Shown here piece by piece: positions 41,944 to 49,338 of a stretch of DNA of 64,000 nt (the first letter of the stretch is position 1; every line of letters begins with the position of its first letter). The stretch comes from Dyella sp. EPa41 (GTDB taxonomy: Bacteria > Pseudomonadota > Gammaproteobacteria > Xanthomonadales > Rhodanobacteraceae): NCBI RefSeq assembly GCF_016586165.1, contig NZ_BCPR01000003.1, positions 62,001-126,000 of the forward strand. Direction: 5' to 3'. The notes below the pieces were generated by a model. It saw only the letters and a list, made by a program, of their open reading frames with translations. It had not been told where the DNA came from and made no database searches. The translations under genes were made by a program, and so were the position numbers.

Positions 41944-43218
41944 TCAGCCCAGCGCGGGCACCAGCTCCGCACGCGGCCGGCGGCGGATAAGCAGGGCGAT
42001 CACCGCAGCGATCACGCCGCTCATGCCTGCCACCACGAATGGCTGCAGATAGCTGCCACCCTGCGTGCGCATGAAGCCGGCGAAGAATGCCGCGCTCGCC
42101 GCGCCAATCTGGTGGCCTGCCGCCACCCAGCCGAACACTACGGGCGCATCGCGATCGCCGAACGCTTCGCTCGCCAGGCGCAGCGTCGGCGGCACCGTGG
42201 CGATCCAGTCCAGGCCGTAGAACACGCCGAACAGCGAGAGGCTGTAGAACGAGAAGTCCGAGTACGGCAGCCAGATCAGCGAGAGTCCTCGCAGGGCGTA
42301 GTACATGAAGAGCAGCTTGCGCGGGTCGTAACGATCGGTAAGCCAGCCCGACATCGTGGTGCCGACCAGGTCGAACGCGCCCATCATCGCGAGCAAGCCG
42401 GCGGCGCGAACTTCGGGGATGCCGTGGTCGCCGCACATCGCGATGAAGTGCGTGCCGATCAGGCCGTTGGTGGTGAATCCACAGATGAAGAACGTTGCGA
42501 ACAAGAGCCAGAACGTCCGCTGCTTCGCGGCCGTCGCGAGCGTGCCCAGTGCGATCGACAGCAGGTTCCGCCGCGGCGGCTCGACGGCTTCGTCTTCGGT
42601 GGCGCCATACGGACGCAAGCCGATATCGGACGGGCGTTCCGGCAGCAGCCACCAGGCGAGCGGGATCAGCAATGCGCAGCCCGCCGCCACCGTCCACACC
42701 ACGGGACGCCAGCCACCATGATCGGCGATCGCCGCGAGAGCCGGCAGAAAGGCGAGGGTACCCGTGGCCGTGCTGGCGGTCAGCAGCCCCATCATCAGGC
42801 CGCGGTGGGTGACGAACCAGCGGTTCACCACGGTGGCGCCCAGCACGATGGCCACGCAGCCCGAGCCGATGCCGGAGAAGATGCCCCAGCTCACCAGCAG
42901 GTGCCAGGGCTGCGTCATCCAGGCGCTGGCCGAGATCGATGCGGCCATCAGCGCGAGCGCGCCGATCAGCGTGCGGCGGACGCCCACGGCCTGCATCAGC
43001 GCGGCCGCGAACGGGCCCACCATGCCGTAGAGGAAGATGCCCACCGCGGCCGACAGCGAGATGGTGTCGCGGCTCCATCCAAACGCATGGCCGAGGGGCA
43101 GGATCAGCACGCCAGGCGCGGCGCGTACGCCGGCGGCGGCCAGCAGGGCGAGAAAGATCACGCCGGCAACGACAAAGGCGTACTTCTGGCCGAAGGGGCG
43201 GCTGCGCTGTATAGTCAT
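41944..43218 (-). CDS. MFS transporter
   Basis: 424 residues with twelve predicted membrane helices. The loop 2-3 motif is weak (AVGVRRTLIG), and the second half repeats it as LTDRYDPRKLLFM. The arrangement resembles oxalate/formate or monocarboxylate-type MFS carriers; the substrate is unknown. The ATG at 43218 (MTIQRSRPFGQ) sits directly beside an operator-like palindrome, so the longer ORF start at 43251 is unlikely. It is divergent from a TetR gene, which very probably represses it. Confidence 0.88.
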   Translation of the reverse strand: MTIQRSRPFGQKYAFVVAGVIFLALLAAAGVRAAPGVLILPLGHAFGWSRDTISLSAAVGIFLYGMVGPFAAALMQAVGVRRTLIGALALMAASISASAWMTQPWHLLVSWGIFSGIGSGCVAIVLGATVVNRWFVTHRGLMMGLLTASTATGTLAFLPALAAIADHGGWRPVVWTVAAGCALLIPLAWWLLPERPSDIGLRPYGATEDEAVEPPRRNLLSIALGTLATAAKQRTFWLLFATFFICGFTTNGLIGTHFIAMCGDHGIPEVRAAGLLAMMGAFDLVGTTMSGWLTDRYDPRKLLFMYYALRGLSLIWLPYSDFSFYSLSLFGVFYGLDWIATVPPTLRLASEAFGDRDAPVVFGWVAAGHQIGAASAAFFAGFMRTQGGSYLQPFVVAGMSGVIAAVIALLIRRRPRAELVPALG

Positions 43219-43268
43219 GTTACCGACCGGTACGTGGGGTCTGCGGATCATACGTACCGATCGGTAAC
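43219..43268. promoter_or_regulatory. Twin palindromic operator of the MFS/TetR pair
   Basis: GTTACCGACCGGTACGT (43219-43235) and ACGTACCGATCGGTAAC (43252-43268) are inverted copies matching at 16 of 17 positions. Each contains a 12-bp near-palindrome, TACCGAYCGGTA. They fill the 69-bp space between the divergent MFS and TetR starts and should bind two TetR dimers. Confidence 0.85.
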
Positions 43269-43287
43269 ATAGTCAACCGTGACTGCC

Positions 43288-43893
43288 ATGCCGATCAAAC
43301 GCCCTGAAACTCCCGTCCCTTCGGACGATGCCAAGCCCAAGGCCGCCGAGCGCATCCGCCGCACGGCGCGCGAGCTGTTCTATCGCGAAGGCATCCGCGC
43401 CATTGGCGTGGAGGAGATCGTCACGCGGGCCGGTGTCACCAAGCCCAGCCTGTATCGCAGCTACGCCTCCAAGGACGAACTCGCGGCCGAATACCTGCGC
43501 GACTACGAGCTGGCGTTCTGGAAGGTATTTGAGGCGGGTGAGGCGGACCATCCGGGCGACGCGCGCGCGCAGTTGATGGCCTACTTCGAAGGCCTTGCGC
43601 ATCGCGCCACGCAGGCAGGTTATCGCGGCTGCGGGCTAACCAACGCAGTGGTCGAGTATCCCGGCGACGAACATCCCGCGCGCAAGGTGGCGCAAACCCA
43701 CAAGCGCAAGCTGCGCGCGCGCCTGGTGTCGATGTGCGAAGCGATGGGCGCCAGGTCGCCGGAAGTGCTGGCGGACGGTTTGCTGCTGCTGCTGGAGGGC
43801 ACCTATGCGTCCGGCCAGTTGTTCGGCAGGCAGGGTCCGGCACGTTCCCTGGTGGCGGTGGCGGAACAGCTTATCGACGCATCGCTGCGTTGA
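43288..43893 (+). CDS. TetR-family repressor
   Basis: 201 residues. The N-terminal helix-turn-helix is AAERIRRTARELFYREGIRAIGVEEIVTRAGVTKPSLYRSYASKDELAAEYLRDY, the standard TetR DNA-binding domain, and the helical C-terminal ligand domain contains CGLTNAVVEYPGDEHPAR. The ATG at 43288 is used; an in-frame GTG at 43279 would add three residues. No strong ribosome site is seen. It likely regulates itself and the divergent MFS exporter through the twin operator. Confidence 0.92.
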   Translation: MPIKRPETPVPSDDAKPKAAERIRRTARELFYREGIRAIGVEEIVTRAGVTKPSLYRSYASKDELAAEYLRDYELAFWKVFEAGEADHPGDARAQLMAYFEGLAHRATQAGYRGCGLTNAVVEYPGDEHPARKVAQTHKRKLRARLVSMCEAMGARSPEVLADGLLLLLEGTYASGQLFGRQGPARSLVAVAEQLIDASLR

Positions 43894-43905
43894 TCAGGCG
43901 CGCGT

Positions 43906-44853
43906 TCAGGGCGCGCGTTTGCGGGCGTTGTCCAGCCACACGCCAAGGCCTTGGGCATTGAGTTCGATATCCATGCCGATCAGGTTCAGCAGCTCATCGC
44001 GATTGCCCTGCCAGCCGTGTGCCCAGGCACGCGCGCCATAGAGCCCGGTCAGCTCGTCCTTCATGACGTCATGCCGCCGTGCGCGATCCGGATGGTCGTG
44101 CTGCGCTGTTTCCGCGATGGCGACCATGGCGTCGATCTGCGCGTGCAGATCATGGCTCAGGCGTTCGACGTCTTCGACACGGTTGTAGTGGGTGAGGTAC
44201 ATCGCCGCGGGCTTCAAGGCGACGAGCCGATCGATCGACGCGTGCAGTGCCGGCGGATCGAATTGCACCGGCGAGGTGGTGGGAAGGATGAAAGGCCCGT
44301 TGGCGGTGTCGAACTCGCGATACGAAAGCCCGAACACGTCACCGGTAAAGCATGCGTTCGCGCGCTCGTCGTATACCGCGAGGTGATGGCGTGCATGCCC
44401 GGGAGTATCCAGGCAAAGCAGCGTGCGGCCGGCGAGATCCACCGCGTATCCATCCGGCGCCTCGATCACCCGTTCGGCGGGAATCGGGCGAAGCCGCCCA
44501 TAGGTCTCCTCCATGACCGATTCGCCGTACACGGCGCTCGCACCCGCCCATAGCTGGCTGGGATCGATCATGTGCCGCGCGCCGCGCGGGTGCACCACCA
44601 GTTTCACATTCGGCAGCTGCGCGATCAGCTCGCCCGCACCGCCGGCGTGGTCCAGGTGCACATGGGTGAGGATGAGCCAGTCGACATCGGCCGGGGCCAG
44701 CCCTGCGTTGCGCAGGCCGTCGAGCATGCGGGGCACGGCGTAGTTCGTGCCGCAGTCGATGAACGCGCCGCAGCCGTTCTCCACGACAAGGTAGGCCGCA
44801 TCGAAATGCGGCCGCACAAAACCCGTGTCGATGGTGTGGATGCCGTGGTTCAT
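43906..44853 (-). CDS. MBL-fold metallo-hydrolase
   Basis: 315 residues. The zinc signature is THVHLDHAGG (His64, His66, Asp68, His69), with later ligands in TPGHARHHLAVYDE, CFTGDVFG and YLTHYNRVEDV. The fold matches the glyoxalase II-like branch of the metallo-beta-lactamase superfamily. The substrate is unknown. Start ATG at 44853 (MNHGIHTIDTGF); a longer frame to 44892 is possible but adds no family sequence. It is convergent with the TetR gene. Confidence 0.88.
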   Translation of the reverse strand: MNHGIHTIDTGFVRPHFDAAYLVVENGCGAFIDCGTNYAVPRMLDGLRNAGLAPADVDWLILTHVHLDHAGGAGELIAQLPNVKLVVHPRGARHMIDPSQLWAGASAVYGESVMEETYGRLRPIPAERVIEAPDGYAVDLAGRTLLCLDTPGHARHHLAVYDERANACFTGDVFGLSYREFDTANGPFILPTTSPVQFDPPALHASIDRLVALKPAAMYLTHYNRVEDVERLSHDLHAQIDAMVAIAETAQHDHPDRARRHDVMKDELTGLYGARAWAHGWQGNRDELLNLIGMDIELNAQGLGVWLDNARKRAP

Positions 44854-44933
44854 CGCCAACCTCGCACTGAGTGGGTCAGGCGAGGTTAGCAAAGCCCGGC
44901 AAGGTGGAGCACTCCCACCTTGGTCGAGAGCGC

Positions 44934-45635
44934 TCAGGGGGCCGCGTCGACGAGGACGAGCTCGGCGTCTTCGAGCGCGGTCACCACCAGCTTCGCCTCG
45001 TTGTGGATGGCCGCGCCATCGCGGGCGTCCAGCGTGACGCCGTTGACCTCGACCTTGCCCTTGGCTGGCACAAGGTAGGCATAGCGATTGGGGCCGAGCT
45101 CGTATTCGGCCTTTTCGCCGGCCCCCAGCGATGCACCGAGCACGCGCGCATCGGTGCGCAGCGGAAGGGCGTCATTGTCTTCCTTGAACCCGCTGGCCAA
45201 GGCAACGAAGCGGCCGGAGCGTTCGCCCACCGGAAACGGCTTGGTGCCCCACGATGGCGGATTGCCCTGCTGGTTGGGGATGATCCAGATCTGGAAGATG
45301 CGCGTCGCGCCCGGCTCCAGGTTGTATTCGGCGTGCGTGATGCCGGTTCCCGCGCTCATCACCTGCACGTCGCCCGCGACGGTGCGTCCTTTGTTGCCCA
45401 GGTTGTCCTGGTGCGTGATGGCGCCCTCGCGCACGTAGGTGATGATCTCCATGTCGCCGTGCGGATGGGGTGGAAAGCCGGTCTGCGATGCGATGGTGTC
45501 GTCATTCCACACACGCAGCGTGCCCCAGCCCATGCGTGCAGCGTCGTAGTAGTTGGCGAATGAAAAATGATGCTTGGCATCGAGCCAGCCGTGGTTGGCT
45601 CCGCCCAAGGTGTCGAAGGGTCGACGTTCGATCAT
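44934..45635 (-). CDS. Pirin family protein
   Basis: 233 residues, two cupin domains. The N-terminal cupin shows HHFSFANYYDAARMGWGTLRVWNDDTI and GFPPHPHGDMEIITYVREGAITHQDN, with the metal-binding His pair and Glu, followed by VMSAGTGITHAEYN, as in YhhW-type quercetin dioxygenase/pirin proteins. Function in bacteria is mostly a redox or quercetinase activity. The ATG at 45635 has GGAGTGC upstream. It stands alone between the metallo-hydrolase and the tRNA cluster. Confidence 0.93.
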   Translation of the reverse strand: MIERRPFDTLGGANHGWLDAKHHFSFANYYDAARMGWGTLRVWNDDTIASQTGFPPHPHGDMEIITYVREGAITHQDNLGNKGRTVAGDVQVMSAGTGITHAEYNLEPGATRIFQIWIIPNQQGNPPSWGTKPFPVGERSGRFVALASGFKEDNDALPLRTDARVLGASLGAGEKAEYELGPNRYAYLVPAKGKVEVNGVTLDARDGAAIHNEAKLVVTALEDAELVLVDAAP

Positions 45636-45869
45636 GCTGCACTCCCGATGAAATGGCTGCGCCTGTTGGCTGCCCACCAAGATAGGGCAGAGTGCCGTCG
45701 AGACCAGTCGTTCCTTGACGAACGGACTGTTGCCAAAAAGCCATAGAACGAGATTAGCCAGCGCATGCGACGCGGCCGTGAAAAGCAGCATGCCGGGGCG
45801 ACGAATGTTCGGTGTGGTTCCCTGCCAGGCGATTTCGCCCGCTCGATGCAAAAAAACCGTCCCGGACTC

Positions 45870-45897
45870 TTCACAAATGCCGCGGTTCTGTTACTAT
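45870..45897 (+). promoter_or_regulatory. Promoter of tRNA-Gly
   Basis: TTCACA (45870-45875), a 16-base spacer and TACTAT (45892-45897) precede the tRNA by 13 bases. The GC-rich, C-containing discriminator region fits stringent control of stable RNA genes. Confidence 0.65.
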
Positions 45898-45910
45898 TTC
45901 CGACTCTGAT

Positions 45911-45986
<76 letters not shown>

Positions 45987-45994
45987 GTTTCCTG

Positions 45995-46026
45995 CAAAAC
46001 CTCGGCCTTCCGAGGTTTTGTTTTTT
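45995..46026 (+). terminator. Terminator after tRNA-Gly
   Basis: AAAACCTCGG pairs with CCGAGGTTTT across CCTT and is followed by GTTTTTT. Confidence 0.9.
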
Positions 46027-46069
46027 AAGCGGATATGACCCTGGTTTCGGGTTACGATTCGCGCGCAAT

Positions 46070-46143
46070 GGCCTGGTGGCAGAGTGGTCATGCAGCGGCC
46101 TGCAAAGCCGTGTACGCCGGTTCGATTCCGACCCAGGCCTCCA
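46070..46143 (+). tRNA. tRNA-Cys (anticodon GCA)
   Basis: 74 bases: acceptor GGCCTGG/CCAGGCC, anticodon loop CTGCAAA, T arm with GGTTCGATTCC, encoded CCA at 46141-46143. Confidence 0.96.
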
Positions 46144-46157
46144 TTGCGCAACACGAT

Positions 46158-46182
46158 CAACCCGCCATCTGGCGGGTTTTTT
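46158..46182 (+). terminator. Terminator after tRNA-Cys
   Basis: AACCCGCC-ATCT-GGCGGGTT with a T run directly after the stem. Confidence 0.9.
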
Positions 46183-46190
46183 ATGCGCCC

Positions 46191-46220
46191 GCAGCCGCCC
46201 GCAGCCGCCCGCAGCCGCCC
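46191..46220. repeat. Short tandem repeat
   Basis: Three exact copies of GCAGCCGCCC between the tRNA-Cys terminator and tRNA-Leu. It is probably a slippage product. Confidence 0.85.
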
Positions 46221-46267
46221 GCGGCCCCGAGGACGCGCATGGTAGGATGCGCATCCCTCCGTAGCGG

Positions 46268-46354
46268 GCCCGGATGGCGAAACTGGTAGACGCAAGGGAC
46301 TTAAAATCCCTCAGCCGCAAGGCTATGCGGGTTCGATCCCCGCTCCGGGCACTA
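46268..46354 (+). tRNA. tRNA-Leu (anticodon TAA), 3' part replaced by the integrated element
   Basis: 87 bases: acceptor GCCCGGA/TCCGGGC, anticodon stem GGGAC.../...TCCC with loop containing TAA, long variable arm AGCC-GCAA-GGCT, T arm GCGGGTTCGATCCCCGC. The last three bases are CTA instead of the CCA encoded by the other tRNAs here. The 3' part is duplicated at 61425-61482, where the end reads CACCA. The gene is therefore the attachment site, with a 3' end supplied by the element; CCA must be repaired after transcription. Confidence 0.93.
46295..46352 (+). repeat. attL: left attachment repeat in tRNA-Leu
   Basis: This 58-base segment is repeated at 61425-61482. The first 19 bases (anticodon arm) and the last 29 bases (46324-46352, T arm and acceptor) are identical. 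Between them the variable arm differs at four positions but still forms a hairpin (AGCC-GCAA-GGCT here, AACC-GAAA-GGTT at attR). Confidence 0.93.
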
Positions 46355-46401
46355 AGAAAATCAATCACTTACTGGCTTTTTCCCGGATTGCAGGAGCGTC
46401 T

Positions 46402-46424
46402 GTGTCCGCACGGTGTCCGGGTTT
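46402..46424. promoter_or_regulatory. Left integrase arm-type repeats
   Basis: GTGTCCG occurs twice (46402-46408 and 46413-46419). The second is part of GGTGTCCGGGTTT, which recurs exactly at 61277-61289 at the other end of the element. This is expected of arm-type binding sites for the integrase. Confidence 0.6.
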
Positions 46425-46779
46425 AGGTGGGCTGTAGCTCTGAGCCGCAATGCTTGCACTTCAGTGCGGCCTCGCGGACTTGCTCGGCGCAGAACGGGCA
46501 GAGTTTGTAACCGTCGACTTTTTCCCCAGCCTCCAGGCGCTCGGCCCTGTTCCGGGAAAAAACCGCGATCAACAGACCGATCAGAAGCGATGAGTAGCCC
46601 ATGAGCCCCATCGCCATGCCGTTGCCGCCGGTCGCAAATGATCCCAGGACCACGAGCGCGAAGCCACCCGCCAAGCACCCAAGAAAGAACAAAAAGCCCG
46701 AAAACCCGCGTCGCGACGCAATGCCGGCGACTATCAGGTCGCAGAACAAGAACAGAATCAGCCCCCAAATCGGCTCCAT
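46423..46779 (-). CDS. Membrane protein with C-terminal zinc ribbon
   Basis: 118 residues. Three hydrophobic segments (IWGLILFLFCDLIVAGIA, GFLFFLGCLAGGFALVVLGSF, MAMGLMGYSSLLIGLLIAVF) are followed by a cytoplasmic zinc ribbon, CPFCAEQVREAALKCKHCGSEL. GGGGGAG precedes the ATG at 46779. It is the last gene before attL, a place where elements often carry accessory genes; a role in host or phage exclusion would be a guess. The function is unknown. The stop lies on the left arm repeat. Confidence 0.75.
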   Translation of the reverse strand: MEPIWGLILFLFCDLIVAGIASRRGFSGFLFFLGCLAGGFALVVLGSFATGGNGMAMGLMGYSSLLIGLLIAVFSRNRAERLEAGEKVDGYKLCPFCAEQVREAALKCKHCGSELQPT

Positions 46780-46845
46780 TGCACACTCCCCCTTCCCGTA
46801 GTGGTGCGCAATTTCTAGCACACTAGATCTGCAACGGCTGCGTGC

Positions 46846-47538
46846 CTACGCCACCCCACGCAGGAACTGCGACAGCGGCATAACTTCGGCAATGCGCTGG
46901 CTGTCGAGCCCATACACCGCCAGCGCCGCCGCCAAGATCAAGTCATCATGAGCCCCTTCGCGGGCGCCAAAAGTGGCATTTCCGACTGCGCTGTAACCAA
47001 CGCGGAAATCGAGTAGCTCCCTGCGGAAGGTCTTTGCGAGAGGAAGGCTCTCGGGCATAGACAACTTGCCCGTGTGCATCAGCGCCTGCAGACGGCTCAC
47101 TAGGTTGATCTTCGGCACACTGTGCCCGCCGTTGCCGTTAGGACCTTCCTGGCCGTTAAAGATGATCGTCACGGGCTTAATTCGCGGTACGCGATGGTCA
47201 CGGAAGATGTCGTAGACCGCGCGACCGACGCCCGTATAGTCGATCCAGACATCTGGGTCATGCTCGGCAATCTGCTGACGCGCCAAAATGCGGTTCACAC
47301 GCTGCGCCTGCGCCGGGTAGGGCTCACCCAGCGGCGCCTGCTCGAGCAAGCGCAGGATGTAAGACGGCCGCTCGTTGCGCAGTGCTTCGCGCGCTTCGGG
47401 AACCCGCGCTGTGAATACGTGCGCACCGATTTCGGGCGCTATCTTTTCGATCACAGCAATGGACGTGGGGTCTTTGGACTGGCCAAGGTCGACGCCTACG
47501 GCGACGGTGCGGCGGTAATCAAGTAACGGGTGATTCAT
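46846..47538 (-). CDS. Terminase large subunit, nuclease half
   Basis: 230 residues. VAVGVDLGQSKDPTSIAVIE (Asp17) and HDDLILAAALAVYGL (Asp198, Asp199) are the RNase H-like metal-binding motifs of the terminase nuclease domain, with the central WIDYTGVGRAVYDIF segment. It cuts concatemeric DNA during packaging. It begins in a 4-bp overlap (ATGA at 47538-47535) with the ATPase half, so the two are made together as separate chains. The combined length (486) equals a normal single-chain large terminase. Confidence 0.85.
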   Translation of the reverse strand: MNHPLLDYRRTVAVGVDLGQSKDPTSIAVIEKIAPEIGAHVFTARVPEAREALRNERPSYILRLLEQAPLGEPYPAQAQRVNRILARQQIAEHDPDVWIDYTGVGRAVYDIFRDHRVPRIKPVTIIFNGQEGPNGNGGHSVPKINLVSRLQALMHTGKLSMPESLPLAKTFRRELLDFRVGYSAVGNATFGAREGAHDDLILAAALAVYGLDSQRIAEVMPLSQFLRGVA

Positions 47539-48305
47539 GACCAGGCTTCCAGAGTGTTATCAACCATGGCGTCGACCAGCTCGGAGCTGAAGAAGGCCTC
47601 GTCGGTGTCGGTGAATTCGCACAGGTATTCAGTGCGGAACTGCCATTCGCTCATTCCCTCGCGTTCTTCGGCGAGAAATTCAGGAGTGATGTGCGGGCAA
47701 TCAAATGCCGTGATCGTCGTGCGATCCCAGCCCGCACTGGTCTCCCAGGCGTCATAGAACCAACCGCGGCGACCGTACGGGGTCGTCAGGGCGATGAGCT
47801 GGCCATCTGTAGACGCCGCCAGCATGGGCCGCAGCGCGGCATAAACAGTGTCGGCCACACGTGCGGCCTCGTCGATGATCACGGCGCGCGGGGCGCTGAA
47901 GCCGCGGATGTTCGCGTCGTTGTCGCCGGGGAGCGCGAAGAGGTGCGAGCCATTGGCCAGCACCAGTTCGGTTTCGTTGTCGCGCGTGATGCGCGGCACG
48001 TCCTCTAGTCGCCGATAGGTACTCACCACCTTCTGAAACAGCAACTTTGACTGGCGCAGTGTCGGCGCAATGATCAGATAAGTGCCCGGCGCGTACAGCA
48101 TGCCGTGCGACGCCTTCGCGCCTACAGTGGTCGACTTGCCGGCCTGACGGTTACATAGGATGAGATGGCGGCGTGCCTCGGAGCGCATCACGTGCTCCTG
48201 CCATGGCGCCGGCTCTACCGGGTCCCCGTTGGCGTCACGCACGCCCTGGCGGAACACGTTCGCGGGATCAGCCGCGCGGGCAAAGTCGGAAGCGGCGGCG
48301 CTCAC
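47535..48305 (-). CDS. Terminase large subunit, ATPase half
   Basis: 256 residues from GTG. Walker A-like CNRQAGKST (51-59), AYLIIAPT-type motif (TYLIIAPTLRQSKLLF) and Walker B AVIIDEAARV (141-150, Asp145-Glu146), followed by the coupling motif LIALTTPYGRRGWFYDAW. It powers DNA translocation into a capsid. The reading frame ends cleanly at the domain border, where the nuclease gene begins. The start overlaps the gp10-like stop (GTGA). No portal protein gene is present in the element. Confidence 0.88.
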   Translation of the reverse strand: MSAAASDFARAADPANVFRQGVRDANGDPVEPAPWQEHVMRSEARRHLILCNRQAGKSTTVGAKASHGMLYAPGTYLIIAPTLRQSKLLFQKVVSTYRRLEDVPRITRDNETELVLANGSHLFALPGDNDANIRGFSAPRAVIIDEAARVADTVYAALRPMLAASTDGQLIALTTPYGRRGWFYDAWETSAGWDRTTITAFDCPHITPEFLAEEREGMSEWQFRTEYLCEFTDTDEAFFSSELVDAMVDNTLEAWS

Positions 48306-48754
48306 TTCGGCAGTTCCTGGATCGCGTTGTCGATGTACTGGCCGAACTCAGCGATGGACACGCGGACCATGCCTTGTGGGGCCTGAACACCGGAATGGCC
48401 CCATTCGAGAGCAGCGGCGTAGGGCAGGTTGTTGGTGATGTAAATGTCTTGCGTGCCATCAGCATGAGTTAGGACTGTCAGGCCTCGGGCAATGGTTTCG
48501 CCGCCATCTTTGTCGATGACTTCCGTTGTGCTGATGTCCGGATCCACGAGCGACACATTCCAGTTTGCACGGAAGCGCCCGCCCACATAGCCCGCCGGTG
48601 GCTTGGACTTCCACAGGTCAGGATTGCCTACCGGGGAGCGGAGCACGATAGAGCGGAGCAAGTCGAGGGTGGCCCTTCGTACTACCTGCGTCGGGGCTGC
48701 CTTAGCCTTTTCGACGAAAGCACGGATATCTAGCGCGAAGGTTTGGCTACTCAT
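48302..48754 (-). CDS. HK97 gp10-like head-tail/tail completion protein
   Basis: 150 residues. LDLLRSIVLRSPVGNPDLWKSKPPAGYVGGRFRANWNVSL, then YITNNLPYAAALEWGHSGVQAPQGMVRVSIAEF, is the pattern of HK97 gp10/minor tail completion proteins (residues VxTGxLRxSW and YaxxlExG region). These link the tail to the head in siphophages. It overlaps its neighbours by 4 bp on both sides. Its place between small- and large-terminase genes is unusual. Confidence 0.75.
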   Translation of the reverse strand: MSSQTFALDIRAFVEKAKAAPTQVVRRATLDLLRSIVLRSPVGNPDLWKSKPPAGYVGGRFRANWNVSLVDPDISTTEVIDKDGGETIARGLTVLTHADGTQDIYITNNLPYAAALEWGHSGVQAPQGMVRVSIAEFGQYIDNAIQELPK

Positions 48755-49335
48755 ACCAGCGTGGCCTCGATCAAGAGAGGTTCGCGCTCTGGCGGCTGCA
48801 TGATGGCTGCCTCTGCAGTCGCGATGGCGCGGGCGCCCGCTGCGATGGCTTCAGGGCCCAGGGGGCGTAGCTCGCGCACGAGTGAGGTGCGGATGTGGTG
48901 CCATTGGGGCGACTGCACCAGGTTGATCGTGTTGTGGTTGATGGTGATTGCGGAGCCAAGCTCGCCGAGCAGCTTGGCGATACGCTCGGATACCTTGCTA
49001 GCCGCCTCGAGTGCCGCTCGCTCGCCGGCCCAGTCCTTGATTGAGGCCGCATTGTCGGCGTTCCGGTAGAGACGCGCGCGTTGCCACGAGAAGCTGTCGA
49101 GCAGCGACTTACCCTCGACCTCGCGGATTTGGGCCAGCTCTTCGTCGGAGCGACACCCGCGCGTCTTCAGCTTGGCGATCAGGTCCACGTCCATGTGGTT
49201 TGTGCGGTGCCGTGACAGTGCATCCGGCGCCAGGCCATAGCGTAGGCTCAGTACACGCGCGGCGATGCCGTTGGCCAGGCCGATCTCGACCGTCGCGCGG
49301 TCTGGACTTTCACAGACAGTGCAGGGGCGGGCCAT
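48751..49335 (-). CDS. Small-terminase-like DNA-binding protein
   Basis: 194 residues. The N-terminus carries a CTVCES motif and a helix-turn-helix-like stretch (ATVEIGLANGIAARVLSLRYGLAPDALSRHRTNHM), followed by a long helical part and a tail with EREPLLIEATLV. Position before the terminase large genes and length fit a terminase small subunit, but the motif is weak. It is separated from the tape measure stop by 3 bp and overlaps the gp10-like gene. Confidence 0.5.
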   Translation of the reverse strand: MARPCTVCESPDRATVEIGLANGIAARVLSLRYGLAPDALSRHRTNHMDVDLIAKLKTRGCRSDEELAQIREVEGKSLLDSFSWQRARLYRNADNAASIKDWAGERAALEAASKVSERIAKLLGELGSAITINHNTINLVQSPQWHHIRTSLVRELRPLGPEAIAAGARAIATAEAAIMQPPEREPLLIEATLV

Positions 49336-49338
49336 CGC

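Noticed and set aside
46191-46220. Possible CRISPR or regulatory repeat
   Set aside because: Three contiguous 10-base copies without spacers; a simple tandem repeat.
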